Origin: Ophiosphaerella korrae
Lineage: Eukaryota > Ascomycota > Dothideomycetes > Pleosporales > Phaeosphaeriaceae
NCBI GenBank assembly: GCA_028456385.1
Contig: JALNQF010000169.1
Span: 30,937 to 94,936, forward strand
DNA length: 64,000 nucleotides
Reading direction: 5' to 3'
Translations under genes and position numbers: made by a program
The notes under the pieces: model-generated
Told to the model about the DNA's origin: nothing
What the model saw: the letters and a program-made list of their open reading frames with translations, nothing else
Databases searched by the model: none
Shown here: in pieces, positions 34,879 through 47,145 of the stretch
Layout of the letters: every line of letters starts with the position of its first letter
How positions within the stretch are numbered: position 1 is the first letter of the stretch

Positions 34879-37800
34879 TCAAGTGTAATGCCTCATCGCA
34901 TCTCGGTATCCCTTGCCGCCGCGCATATCATCTTCGAACGCTTCTGCGACCTCAAGAACCCGCTTGACATGTTCCATGCTGAACACCGCCTTCTCCGCAA
35001 GCGCGATCGATTGACTCGTCTTGACCGTATTCTTAATCTACACGAACACATTAGCTGGAGGTCTGGAATATGCACTTGGAAAGAGTCACATACCTGTCGT
35101 CCATTCATAGACTTCTTGCTCAACTCGTCGAAGTCCGCCTCGCTGAACAGCTTTACGCCATCGCCTTTCTCGGCCATCTTGACCACTTTTCCGACGTGGT
35201 GCTGCCAGATCTTCTTGCGCGCCTTGGGCTGCAGGTTTTCGTAGCGGATACCCATATGTATACGACTCTGGAACGCCTCGTCAAAAGTCTCAACGCGATT
35301 TGTCGTCAGGAACAAGATTCCCTGGTAATATTCTGTCAAACGCAAGAACACTGAAACCAAACTGTTACGGTGGATATCGTGCGGCTGGCGAGCTTCGAGG
35401 AACACATCTGCCTCGTCAAGGAGGAGGATCGCGCCCCAGGAGTGCGTGATGTCCATGATGCGGTTGAGATCTTGCTCGAGGCTGCGGCTGTTGGTGCCAA
35501 GCTCGCCGGCAGAGACGGCGTAGAGAGGACATTTTAGGTACTCTGCTATCGATTCACCAGTGAGAGTTTTGCCGACGCCTGGTGGGCCGTGGAGTACGAC
35601 GTTGAGGCCTTTTCCTTTGCCTTGGATTACGTCGTCGATTGTCTTCGCGGCATTGAAACGGTGGGAGCTGACAAGACCCTTCAGATTTTGTTTGACGTGG
35701 TCGTGCAGGACCAGCGAGTCAAACGCTTCATCATTCCATTTGATCTCGTCAATACCTGAGAGAGAGAACTCAAGCCAGTACTTCTCGGAGAAGGCAAAGC
35801 CCAGCACTACGGGCGAAGCGATGAGAAGCTCTTCTTCAGTGAAGACGTGGCACTTGTTCTCGCCGCTGTCGTCCTCTGAGTCTATCCTCGTTGCTGTTTC
35901 CTCCCTGGTCTCCTTGTCAATAACGCTCTGTGAGACTTTAAGCGGCCATTTTTTGCCCTTGCTATCCTTCCACATAACTGTCCACATCTTCTCTTTCTCG
36001 TTATCCGAGTTGTCGTCATCGTTGGAGCAGCAGCCTGCTTCGCTATCATCGTCGTCATCTCCTTCATCCTGGTTTAGTTCTTCGTGTTTGATGTAAGAAA
36101 GCTGGTAATTCGGGTTGATGCGGCGGAAAATAGCAGGATCAACCATGACACGACCATTGATGTTGAATCTGATGACACTGGTTTTGTGTTTCATATAGGC
36201 AATACCCTTCTGTAGGCGGTAGTTCATGCCTTGGAGGGCAACGAACTTCTTGCCGCGTTGAATCAGCTGCTTCTTGATGCCCTGTGCAACGATTAGTCGG
36301 ATAAATTGTATGAAAGAGATGTGATCAACTCACCTGAGGATCCTTGTGATACTTAAGCGGATACGCCGAAAGGCTTGTGATCTTCTTATGACCTTTGAAG
36401 GCCTGAATCTGTACCTGATGGTCGCCCAAGCCGAATGCCTTTCCATCATACTCTAGATACCTCCCATCGACGACTAGTGACTTCGCCTGTGTTAACCAAC
36501 TCTCATATTCGTAAGCGAAGTCAACTCTGAAGCACCTTGGGTCGTCCTTATTTCCGTACGTAGGCGTAAAGGCAATCGTGTTTGGCTTGAACAAGGCCCA
36601 AACAAGGTCATATGTGATAGTTCCGGCTTTCAACATCGGCTTTAGTGCTTTTCGCACAGAATTATAATCCTCGTCAATGAACTTCAAGAGGAGCTTACAC
36701 TGAGCAATTTGCTGAGTGCGCAGCTTCTTCTCTTTTGACCTGCGGGCTCGCTTAAGCTTGGGCTTGAGTTCTTTTTTGATGTACGCCTTGATCTCATCGT
36801 AGTAATGGAACAGAGTATGGGGGTCTACTTGAGGCGTGTCCTCAACCAGACTGATGCTCTTACACTCCTTGAAGACATCTTGTAGAGAGTTACGAAGCAC
36901 TTTGGACTTGATGTCGACTTGGGTTTCTTGGTACTTTCCTTCCCAGTTGAGCCTCCTGCGCACCGTGAAGACGCAGTCAAACTCGTCATTAGAATCTTTA
37001 TTGCTCTCTACTAGTTTCCAATCACGGATCTTCATGTCGTAGACCTGATCAACGCGCTTGAATTCGAGTACGTTTTTCTTTACTGGCTTTTCTAGTTTCG
37101 TTGCTATCGCTGTAGTAGAAGCAGCCGTTTGTTTCAGTTTGAGATTGTTAAGTATGTTTTCCACTTTGGCAACTTGTGTGTCGATGTCGTCACCTGGAGC
37201 AGGCGGATCCATGGGCAGTTCGACTGGCAGGTCAGCAGGCTCGTCGTCTGAGGATGATGTATCGGACGAGGAGCTGTCTAACTTCTTCATCTTCTTGTGC
37301 TTACGTTTGGCTGCCCTGGCTTTCGCACGCTTCCGCTTTGACTTTTCATCTGAACTAGACTCACTGCTTGATGAGCTTGACGAAGAGTCCGAATCGCTCT
37401 CGTCGGAGGTAATGTTCTTCTTACTTTTCTTCTTCTTCGCTTTCGATTTGAGTGTTTTACGACGGCTCTTCTTTTGCTTTGCCTCCGTTTCGGAATCAGA
37501 GTCTGAAGAGCTGTCCGTGCTCGTCTCGTCGCTTGTGGAGTCATGTTTCTTGCTCTTGCTCTTCTTGCTTTTTGCTTTTGCTTTTTGCTTCTTCTTAGCT
37601 GCGGCTCGCTTCGCTGCTAATTTTTGTTTTATCTTGCGCTTGACTTTCTCATCTGCACTGCTAGAATCAGACTCGCTATCGCTATCGTCAGAGCTAGTAT
37701 CAATGGCAGAGGTCTCTTCTGCCTTGCGCTTAGACTTCTTAGACGGTGCTTTAGCATTCTTGCCTCCTCGAACCTTCTTCTCGACGACTACATCGGCTGG

Positions 37801-38037
37801 CAAGACAGGGGCTGGCTTCTGCTGTTCTTCTATGTTTCTAGTTTCCTCAACCACTTGGGTTTCAGCATGATCTTGCGGAGACTCCATCTCTGAGTTATCT
37901 CGAAGAATTATATTTTCCGGTTCTGAGGTGACTGACGGTGTGGGTACAATGACCGGTGACGAGGAGGAAGTATCTGACAGTTTCTGTTCTTTTGTGTTGT
38001 GTGGGGAAGTTGCTAGGTTGTTTTTTTGGTCGTTCAT
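34879..38037 (-). CDS. Large AAA+ ATPase with Ser/Asp/Lys-rich N-terminus
   Basis: Exons 38037-36334, 36281-35094 and 35037-34879 join in phase (introns 52 and 56 nt), giving 1016 residues. Residues about 60-290 are made of alternating acidic Ser/Asp and basic Lys/Arg runs, disordered and probably nuclear or nucleolar. The middle (from about 340) matches the fungal N-terminal domain of this AAA family (DUF7025-type, FKRVDQVYDMKIRDWKLVES). The ATPase core has Walker A GPPGVGKT, Walker B ILLLDEADVFLEAR, and a sensor FLTTNRVETFDEAFQSRIHM with an arginine finger. The last exon adds the small helical lid. Such ATPases are abundant in Pezizomycotina and mostly uncharacterised; they relate to the BCS1/Cdc48-like cluster. 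The exceptional N-terminal repeats may vary in length. Confidence 0.85.
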
Positions 38038-39456
38038 AGGTCAGGCTTCTTCGCAGAGTTGCTTCGTTATTATGGATGGCTTTGGCAGTGTGCTACAGTT
38101 CAAAAATTTAGCAGGGCTCTCAGTGTTGAGGGAGTAGTGGGGAAATTGCAGTGAATGAGGCTGAAGAAGAGGAGAAGTAAGCCTTTGCGCACCTTTTACC
38201 ATAAGCCACGCAGAGTCGCAAACAAAGTGCTGCCTGAAGTAATATTCTGCCGTACACGCACCCTCTTGCTTATCAGATCTTCCAGCGTATATCTATCGCA
38301 TACATCGGCTTATACCTTGCGTCAAGTAAAGTCAACCCTGCAATACTTTAGAATGATTGGCGGTTTATCTGTGTTTGCCTACGCTGGCTGACTTCAACTT
38401 TAGCTTTGCTGCTAGTAATCGCATGAGGCTGCACCTATCGAACGGCACTCCAAGGCTCTAAGCCCCCACTATCAAGTTATTAATACCGGTGTTGAGGACT
38501 TTGGTTGCACATACCTAGCTTCTCAGCTCACTTCGCTGCCTAATCGGTCGCCACCCGATCACAAATATTTACAATGTATTGGTCTGACTAAATTTTGGTT
38601 TACACAACACCGGTGAGGGAATAGCGAATGAGGTAAGTTTGTTGCTCAGCCTTCTCTTAGGTGCCTTTAGCCTCGCGCAATTACCGCACAGTGCTTACGC
38701 AATGCGAGGCCGAACTATTTTCTTAGAAACGTTGAACACCCTTCTGAGATGTATTTTCAATCGGGAAATACATCTACGCGGTCGCGGGTGGCCGCTTTAT
38801 ACGATATTATCGTCGGCTGTACCGTAGCGTTGCCACAAGTGGCGAGGTTGTGCACGCCCTGTCCCTCAACGCACACGCGTTCTACTTTATCTGCTCACCA
38901 AACTCTTGTGTTCCCTTGAGGGCTTGCGTTGATGCAAGCAGGTTACTACTCGTGTGTGCTGGTTACTGGTCACGCTTTATGCTAGATTTGAATAGGGAAA
39001 AACACTAGCTATGTCAGGATTAGTTAACTCTCACCGCCTTGGACACAGTTCGCCTCACTTTCTCGTTATGAATAATTGTGATACTTTATGCTACTGAAGT
39101 ATCTACCAATGTCAATAAAGGACTGTTGGTATGGGGCGGTCTTTATCAACAGCAGTAGTTGTATTTGAAGTAGTGGCGCAGAATAGGAATATGAGATGGA
39201 AACGTGAAGTAAAGACATCGTCATAGACGACGAACATCGGAATATATCCATGGCAGAAACCCCATGTGCCTCAATATTTTAACGCCTCGTCAATGCATCC
39301 TGCATCCTGCACCTTAGGTGAGAAGTCGCTTCGTGCGCGTCTTTCATACGCTACACCAGGCGTTGGCCATTGCTTTCCCAATACTTTGATGCAACGTCAA
39401 GCGACCCACATATTTGGGATAGCCGTGCGAGCGATGCTAATCTGTTGCGCTGGTCG
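38038..39456. other. 1.4-kb intergenic region
   Basis: No supported gene. It holds the promoter of the AAA+ ATPase and the 3' flank of the PTEN-like gene. Confidence 0.35.
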
Positions 39457-41379
39457 TTATGAGCTGGTCTTCGACTTTCCTAGGTGTCCAAGTGCATGTT
39501 CCTTCATATTCTTCATTTCTGATTCTGAGCGGCCGTCTGGAAGCTCACCAGTGGAAGCCGCACCTGATGCATGGTAATCGAGACCATGCACGATGGCCTC
39601 AGCATGACCACCTTTGCTGTTGTGCGACTCGACACTGTGTCCGCGCGATCTTTCATGGACATCCGGGTCCGCACCATCGATTTGGCTCGGCAGTTGGGGC
39701 TGTGAAACGCTTGGTGCCGGTCCGCCTCCACTCCCGCTGGCCTCCGTACTAACCCTGGCGCTGCTGGGTCCCTGGATGTGTTCTTCGCCATTCGGACCAT
39801 GGGCACGCACGGCTTCTGTATCGCTCTCGCCACTGTCTTTCCTACCCGGTACACTGATGATGTTGTGCGGTTTTTCTTGTTCGCTCCTGATGCTGTTCGC
39901 TTTGCTGAGATTAGTTTCCGAGTTCTCCGGGCTCGCTGTGCGAAGGCCTAGGTCTTTGTCTTCACTCGGCTCCACGCCCTTGGTGCCCTTCCAATCTGCA
40001 GGCTCAGACTGTTGTACTTCTTCGCCCTCTTGCGGCTCAGTAATCATTACACCCGGTCGTCCCTCGTCAGCGGTAAGTGCGCGCCACACGACCGCCATAC
40101 GTTCGAAAGCTTGGGTGCCCTTCCGCGATGAACCCTTGATTCCGTCCATGGCATCCCACTCAATTTCAAATATGCCTGATTGGTCAGCATTACCGTCCTG
40201 CTCCGGACCGTTGCCCTCAAAATAGGTATTGAACCACACATGCGCAACGGCCGTAACCATGGTAAGATCGAAGGCAGCTTTGTTACGGCGCTCAATGTCG
40301 ATGTTGATATCGTTTGTGGTGAGCACCACGCGCTTCGATGGGCGGAAGACCACGTCGCCAGTGCCGAAGGGCAGGCTCTCTGCTGATGTTCTTCTTGAAG
40401 CCGAGCCGGGATCAGAAGGGTTTTGTTTGTCTAGGGAGGATCTGCTGGCATTTTTGGAGCTTTGTGCGCTCGTGAGGGCTTTGCCAGCAGTACTGCCCCA
40501 GCCATTCTTGTACATGACCTCGTGCACGGCCTGAGCCATGCCTGTGGTTTTGACCTCGCCTCTGACAATCTCCCTTTCGTCTCTTGTGAAGGTGTGGAAG
40601 TTTTTGATGAGCTTGCCGTCGTTGATAAAGCCTTCGACTTGGATCTTAACGCCGTCGCGCAGGCCCCAGCAGTGGACTTCAAGCACCTCGACCTGCCTCT
40701 CCACATACAGTTTGTTGTGCTTCCAACGGTCGACGTAGCCTATCCAACGCAACTGGCTGGGTATGCTGACACCCTTGCCCATGTTAGGCCGCATGCGCCG
40801 CTCGGTGAAGCGCTGCAGAGCTTTGTGCACCGGCCAGCCCTCTTCGCTGATAAGGTAGCTGCAGCTGGCGGTGCCGGAGCGGCCCTTGCCGGCCTTGCAG
40901 TGGACAACAACGACGCGGTCCTTGCTGGCGTGCAGCCAGTTGCGCATGCTGGCCATGATGTTGGGTATCAGGGCAAAGGGCGGGGGATGGTGGTCGGGAA
41001 AGGGGTAGTGGTAGACGCGGTTGTAGACCTCCGAGTCTGGATAGCCTGTCCCCTCGGCGCGGAACTCCCATATCGCCCAGTTGTTGCCGTGCTTGGAGTC
41101 GAGGAACTTGACGAGCGAGTCGAGCGGATTGCGATATGCGCGCTGGGGGTAGGTGCCGCTGGGGCCTGAGGTAGCAATGACTGGGTGCAGTCATACAATC
41201 AGCATGCGACGGCAGAGAAGAGGGCGCTGGGCGATAAGTACTGTTGTCTGTGACATAGCAGAGGTCGAGGCCAGCCTCAGCATGCCGGGCGCGAGGCCCG
41301 GCGACGATTTGGCGCAGCAGTGACGCCTAGCACGTGTCAGTCTGGGGGTTGTTGGGGCGTGGCCAGGCATCCGCACCAT
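39457..41379 (-). CDS. tep1: PTEN-type phosphatidylinositol 3-phosphatase
   Basis: Exons 41379-41377 (the start codon only), 41326-41242 and 41180-39457 join in phase and give 603 residues. The spliced N-terminus reads MASLLRQIVAGPR, then GLDLCYVTDNIIATSGPSG, the conserved opening of fungal PTEN. The WPD-type loop is HYPFPDHHPPPF and the catalytic P-loop is HCKAGKGRSG (His-Cys-x5-Arg), with both lysines typical of 3-phosphoinositide phosphatases. A C2-like domain follows (YVERQVEVLEVHCWG). The C-terminal 220 residues are a low-complexity Ser/Glu/Gly tail. The enzyme removes the 3-phosphate from phosphoinositides at the plasma membrane. The one-codon first exon is odd but the phase, branch point (CTGAC) and family start all agree. 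Confidence 0.88.
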
Positions 41380-42541
41380 GGTCAGCGTCGTCTGGTCGGG
41401 GAGTTTGTGTTTCTTGCTGCTTTTCCACACACAAGCAATGCCATTCCAACTGCAGTGTGAGCGACATGGCGCAGTCGCGTCGAGTACGTCATCCCTGCCA
41501 CCGCCCACCAGCTAAGACGGCCAAGCTTCCTGCACCTGAGCCACATGGCCTTTCCCCCTCGCCATTCGCCACCCAACATCATCTCGACCCTCCAGCACCA
41601 CAAGAGACTCTGTCTGTCTAGATATTTCTCTGTTGTCAGCCACAGCCGCCACAGCCGCCACAGCAGTCACAGACAACCCAGCCAAAACAATGCTGTCAAG
41701 TGCTCATGTGATGCATCAGTATGCATGCCCAACGCCCTTTCCCAGCAGTGCTTCTGTATCAACCTTGCTCTTGCAGCACCGAGGCAAGCTGGAGCATGGC
41801 CTACGCAGTATTGATACAACCCATGTTCGATTCTTGAACCATCTGTCAGCATGTTTTTCACCCTCTGTCTAATACCGACGTCTGCTTGCCAAGAGCGGCG
41901 CCATCTCGGCCTGCAAATCTCCCTTGAGATAGCCTCCGTCGTCCAAAACACTTCTAATCCTTGGATTCGGGACTACGGGACGAGTCGCCGTGTAAGTACA
42001 GGAGCCAAGCTACCCTACTTTTGACTATAGACTGTTTCGTGAAATACCTGTGTTCAGGATTCCTTGCCCTAATAGGAGTTTTTGGCCACTTATGCTGCAG
42101 GATTGTGATAGTAAGCGACACGACCAGGATACTAGATTCGCTTCTTTCTTGAATTGCTCCTCTTCTCTCCGCCTATAACGAACTCACAATTCACATTTCC
42201 TAGATGTGTAACTGCGCGACTCGAGCAGAGCAGGACGAAGGATGTTCGGGACATGTGTTCCAACACGCTTTCCTAAGAGTGGTTAACTAGAACATGACTT
42301 GTCGGGTAGGCAAGTCATTATTAGCACCTAGATTCCGCCCTGCCCATGTGCTTCAGCTACCTTCCCCTCTTTAGAAGTCTGACCATCATTTCTTAATACT
42401 ACAGACATCTACAACTACCTAGTAGATGCCATGAGCGAGGTACAAGCACGACACGGGGCCAGAACACCTGCTTGATCAAGTCAAGTCTCTGCTTGTCGAC
42501 AACGTGAGAACCGGGTAAACGCCCCGGCATAAACACTTGGC

Positions 42542-42553
42542 CTGGGGCCCCAC
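42542..42553. promoter_or_regulatory. Paired CreA-type sites upstream of the cellulase
   Basis: ctggggccccac contains SYGGRG on the plus strand (CTGGGG) and again on the minus strand (GTGGGG), back to back, about 410 bp before the GH7 start. Paired SYGGRG sites are the known binding arrangement of the carbon-catabolite repressor CreA/Cre1. Site-level evidence only. Confidence 0.35.
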
Positions 42554-42878
42554 ATTGAAGCCCAATCAATATTAACAAATGAAATGTCGCATCTTAGATG
42601 AAAGAACATTCGACGCTTGTTCTTCCGGTCCGGTCTAGGACACCACGTTCCGTTATCAAAGATTCAAAACAGCGACAGCCCGAGGGCGAGGTTGAGTCTA
42701 ACACTGCAGCCAATGGAAGGCCAGAAACTGCCCAGGATAGAATGGATCACTTCACAACAACGATCGAAATGTATATTGCGGCTCAAATAGACCTGCAGCA
42801 TCCATATTGAGGTGGAGATGCGCTCTCTATCACATGGCTGCTAATGGTCCCCACGAATCGCGAAATATCTGGAACATG

Positions 42879-42885
42879 TATAAAT
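42879..42885 (+). promoter_or_regulatory. TATA box of the GH7 cellulase gene
   Basis: tataaat at 79-85 bp before the ATG at 42964, followed by a CT-rich leader. The position and sequence are typical of strongly inducible fungal hydrolase genes. Confidence 0.6.
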
Positions 42886-42963
42886 GAGGTGCATCCTGTC
42901 TCCAGGGAACACCAAGGACTTCGCCTCTATCCAATAATCAGTCCATCCTGTCCTTCCTTAACA

Positions 42964-44260
42964 ATGGCTTCCTACAAACTCCTTGCCGCTACCCTGCTGG
43001 GTCTCGCCGCCGCTCAGTCATTAGGCACTACCCCTGAGGTTCACCCTAAGCTTACAACATGGAAGTGCACCAAGGCTGGCGGATGCAAGCAAAAAAACAC
43101 CGCAGTTGTTCTTGACTCTGCTACCCATTGGATTCATCAGAAGAACAACTCGGCCCTTGGATGTGGCAACTGGGGAAGTGGCGCTGACAAGACAGCATGC
43201 CCGGATGAGAAAACGTGTGCTCAGAACTGCATTATGGAAGGCATCCAAGACTACAAGAACTTTGGTGTATCGACTCAGGGTGGCAGCCTTCGTCTCGATA
43301 TGTTCAACCCAACCGGCGGGCAGGCAAGTCCAAGGCTCTATCTCCTCGCCGAGGATGAGAAGAACTACGAGATGTTGAAGCTGACTGGCAACGAATTCAC
43401 TTTCGATGTCGATGTCTCCAAGCTGCCTTGCGGTATGAACGGCGCCTTGTATTTGTCTGAGATGAAGGCAAACGGCGGCCGATCTCAGCTCAACCCCGGC
43501 GGTGCTACCTATGGTACTGGTTACTGCGACGCCCAGTGCTTCGTCACACCTTGGGTTGACGGTGTTGTAAGTATAGATTTTCACATTACAAGTAATTGAC
43601 TGACTGTTCTAGGGCAACATCGATGCCAAGGGTGTTTGCTGCAACGAGATGGATATCTGGGAGGCCAATGCCCGTTCCAACCAGATTGCGCCCCATACAT
43701 GCTCACAGGCAAGCCTCTTCACCTGCAAGGGCGATGACTGCGGTCCCAAGGGAGTTTGCGACAAGTATGGCTGTGGTGACAACCCGTACAAGCACCGTGG
43801 AGACAAGAAGTTCTACGGTCTTGGCCTCAAGGTTGATACCACCAAGCCCTTCAGCGTTGTCACCCAATTCCCTGCCAAGAACGGTGTCCTCCAGGCGATT
43901 GTTCGCAAGTACGTCCAGAACGGCGTTGTAATCGAAAACACTATGGTCAACGTCACCATGGACCAGCCCTTCTGCGATAAGCAAGGTGGCGCTGAGCAGT
44001 TCAACAAGCTCGGTGGCATCAAGGGTATGGGAGGTGCACTCAGCCGTGGTATGGTTCTTGCCATGTCCATTTGGTGGTCTGAGGGCGACAACATGACTTG
44101 GCTTGACTCTGGTGAGTCTGGTCCTTGCAGCGCTACTGAGGGCAACCCCAAGAACATCATCCAGGTTGAGAAGGCTCCTACTGTTACCTTCAGCCAAATC
44201 AAGTGGGGTGAGATTGGCTCGACCTTCAAGGCTACTAAGGGACAACACTGGTATGCCTAG
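42964..44260 (+). CDS. Secreted GH7 endo-beta-1,4-glucanase
   Basis: Exons 42964-43566 and 43613-44260 join in phase over a 46-nt intron, giving 416 residues. A signal peptide (MASYKLLAATLLGLAAAQS) is followed by the GH7 opening HPKLTTWKC and many paired cysteines. The catalytic motif EMDIWEANA supplies nucleophile, assisting Asp and acid/base (Glu-x-Asp-x2-Glu) just after the intron. LYLSEMKANGG and YGTGYCDAQC are family blocks. The ending at GEIGSTF plus a short tail, the sequence after the motif (RSNQIAPHTC) and the total length resemble the CelB/EG group rather than cellobiohydrolases. There is no linker or cellulose-binding module. It cuts cellulose internally outside the cell; plant-biomass or plant-pathogen lifestyle fits. 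Confidence 0.92.
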
Positions 44261-45087
44261 AGTTGGTTGCGATCTCAATCCTATATTCCGCTGTAAACAC
44301 TGAAATAGAGAACACCATATACCATAAATGAATGTTGTCCTGATATTCATGTGAATTGATTATGGGAATGTTGGTTTGACAATGCTGCATGCACATGTTA
44401 CTGCGGGCTTGCAAGATCAGTGGCCTGGTTCACATGCTATCAAGGATTCGTAAATCATGGTGACTCAAGAGGCTGCGCAAACACAAGTTCAGCAATGAAT
44501 GCGAGAAGTACGTCTGGCTTGGTAAGCCGTCGAGCTAACAGCGGATCTCTTGAACTATTTCGGTAGACACCACGCCATCTTAAGCTAGCTCGGACATCTG
44601 CATCTGACTCAAGAAAAACCTAACCCTCCACACTTCCTGTGAACTCACCGGTAGGAGAAGAGTCAACGACATTGATTTCTTAGCTACGAATAGAAAACCG
44701 CCGTGAACGGCGTTCGGTGAGTTACTAGTACGAATCTGGTGCCGGTTGGTGTCGTCGCTTGTGCGACGCTGAAAGGGCGCAAAAAAAATTACAAGGGCGT
44801 AAGTGGTTGGAAAAACGTGTGCGCGCGAAACTGTAAGCCGTTGACACGCCCTGCATGTTAGTCATATGGCGTGGGATGAATGGAAGTTATAAGTTGGCCT
44901 TAACGCCCGTAGATCTAACCTCATCACAAAAAGCAGCTACACTACAATATTACTACGAGACCTTGCATTGAACTTGATACTCAAACAGCCTACCCAGACA
45001 CTCATATCATCTGATTACTTTCATATTATTATTTCTAAGATACATCCTCGTCGAATATCTATCAGGAACTATAACACAGCATATACG
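44261..45087. other. Intergenic spacer between the cellulase and the small basic ORF
   Basis: No supported gene. A tataag element at 44888-44893 lies about 195 bp before the ATG at 45088 and is followed by CA-rich leader-like sequence. Confidence 0.35.
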
Positions 45088-45309
45088 ATGACTTACTCAT
45101 ATCGACCCAACAACAATACCATTACGAAAAAAGACAACATGTCCATGAAGTCGACATCAACGATAGCGTCCACGAAGGCGTTGCTCAAGTCAATTCTCCC
45201 GTCAAAAAGGTCCACAAAGGCCTCGGAGACGCGGAGTAAAGCGACGCCAGCGGAGACGACAGAAGCCAAAGCTACACGAGCGGAGGCAACTTACTACGCA
45301 TTGCGATAA
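45088..45309 (+). CDS. Small basic hypothetical protein
   Basis: A 73-residue intronless frame from the ATG at 45088, starting MTYSYRPNNNTITKKDNMSM. It is rich in Lys, Ser, Thr and Ala, with no cysteine, signal peptide or membrane segment. A longer frame opens at 44968, but its extra N-terminus looks like untranslated leader. The composition and the preceding leader are like small stress or conidiation-associated proteins of filamentous fungi, but no family was recognised. Confidence 0.5.
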   Translation: MTYSYRPNNNTITKKDNMSMKSTSTIASTKALLKSILPSKRSTKASETRSKATPAETTEAKATRAEATYYALR

Positions 45310-45820
45310 TCATTTTAAATCGATTCTGTCCGTAAACAAGACTGCATTGTACGCATTTGAGGGCGTTTGGTAATAATTTCAAACCCACCAAAAGGGGTTG
45401 CCATTTTGGCATCAAGGGATGGAAGACTGCAAAAGCTGAATATATTTGTACGCGCTCATCATGCTGGTGAGATACCAGTAACATATGTTGGACGCCTAAG
45501 ATTGTTCTAAGCTATCAAGATGTAGACTTTTTTGTTGTCCTATTAATATCAATCACATGTTTACTCCAGTGACTCACTCTCAGGATTCGAAAAGAATCAT
45601 TCGAAGGACACTTCGTGAATGTTTTGCTGCCTTTACGCTCAGTGTTTTCAATCTACTCATACATTCACCGCGCATGGCTACAAACTTGAACTCTCTTACT
45701 AGGGGAGTCTAGATATCCACAATCCCGCTGCATCAATCCCTCTCTACGCCCACTTTCAACTGGATCTGCTTAAGAGTTACAGGATTTCGTACGAAACCCG
45801 CCACTGCTGGTACTGGAGAA
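45310..45820. other. Intergenic spacer before the Myb-like gene
   Basis: About 500 bases with no gene seen. Promoter of the next gene lies here. Confidence 0.35.
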
Positions 45821-47145
45821 ATGGGTGGTCTTATGGATGATGTTCGCTCTAGTTGCAGGTACGTGAAGTTCAGTGTTCTCACAGCTGACCGTTGCAACTA
45901 CCAGGTTACTGTGAGCCAACTTTTCTTGCGGCCGTAGGCTCTACTGTGCTCTACAAAACCACGTTTTCCGATGAAAAGACTTATCGCAATCTACCTAGTT
46001 GTACTTCAAGCCGTTTTTTCGCTGTCGCGTGTGGAGACCTTTTGCATTTCTATTGTCTCTGCGATGGTTTACCTAGTTAATACCCACGAATTATTGCTAA
46101 CTGCTTTTTAGTCGTCTCCGTCCTATCATACATAGCAACGAGACCGAGGATAGTGGCAATATAGGCTTAGACACGCCTCGCTCAAAGTCTAACAAAAATA
46201 CAAAAGATTTTAATCAGGTTCCGTATACCATTGATTCGGAAGAAGAGGATGTGTCAGAGGTTGCTCGTCATCAATCCCAGGTAAGAAAGAAAATAGCTAC
46301 TCAAACGGCTACTTGCCTCTCTCACCCTGATGCCATCTACGGCGCCAATGGTAAGTCTAAAATCCTTGAACTATATAATACACAAAGCTGACACTACTCT
46401 CGAAGATGCAGACTTGGAACCAGCCTATAACTGCGCCAACTCCTTAGGACTATTCGTAGGCGAAGACGAAGAGCCTCTTACAGTTAGTGGAAAAACTGTA
46501 CTTAACCGCCGTGAAAACATACTGCATAAATTGCCCTACATGGACGGACTCAAGCGCGCCCGCAACATCAAAGCTGAGATTGTCAACAACATCTCCGTGC
46601 TCAAGCCGCTCGATCAGCTGACCAGCAAGCGGCCCAATTTCGATGAAGACCCCGAGAACAAGCTGATCATGTCTCTTCGCAACGAGGAAAAGAAGAACTG
46701 GGGCAGCATTGCTGAGATCCTCAACGAGGAGCGCCGCAAGCGAGGCGAAGCTGCAAATTTCACTGACACCACCGTCTACAGCCGTTATGTGCGCACCACC
46801 GTGAAACAAACTACTCCCATCTGCGAGATCGGCTTCAACTCCAAGGACTACATCCATCTACGCCACCCAGGCAACGACACAAACATGGTCAGCAGAGCTG
46901 GCAAGAAGCGCGTCAAGGACTACGAGAACGCAAAGGAGTTGGCAGTCAATATGCGCAAGGTGATCAAAAATGAGGATGGGACGGGCCCCACCGATTTGGA
47001 GACGGCGGAGAAGTCAGAGCAGCTTATGCAGGCTGTGGCCAAGGTCGAGCGCAACTTTTGGGTCTTGGTGGCAGATGAGATGGAGCGGGCGACGACAAAG
47101 TATTATGCGCCTGATGCGCTGGCTAATCGCTTTCATGCTATCTGA
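45821..47145 (+). CDS. Myb/SANT-like hypothetical DNA-binding protein
   Basis: Exons 45821-45858, 46112-46350 and 46406-47145 join in phase and give 338 residues. The first part is polar and acidic (TIDSEEEDVSEVARHQSQ). The folded part contains DEDPENKLIMSLRNEEKKNW, then GSIAEILNEERRKRGEAANF and TVYSRYVRTTVK. Evenly spaced Trp and hydrophobic residues followed by a basic third helix make it look like a Myb/SANT unit. A second helical segment (FWVLVADEMERATTKYYAPD) is a possible second, weaker repeat. The first intron is 253 nt, unusually long here, and could hide a very small exon. Function unknown; transcription or chromatin role is inferred from the helix pattern alone. Confidence 0.68.

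Larger units (their letters stand above)
41380..42963. other. Long spacer containing the GH7 promoter
   Basis: About 1.6 kb between divergent genes (PTEN-like and GH7) without a supported frame. The right half carries the carbon-catabolite and TATA elements listed separately. Confidence 0.4.

Noticed and set aside
45859..46111. Possible hidden small exon in the long first intron of the Myb-like gene
   Set aside because: Internal splice-like signals exist, including a 6-nt candidate, but none adds a recognisable conserved segment.
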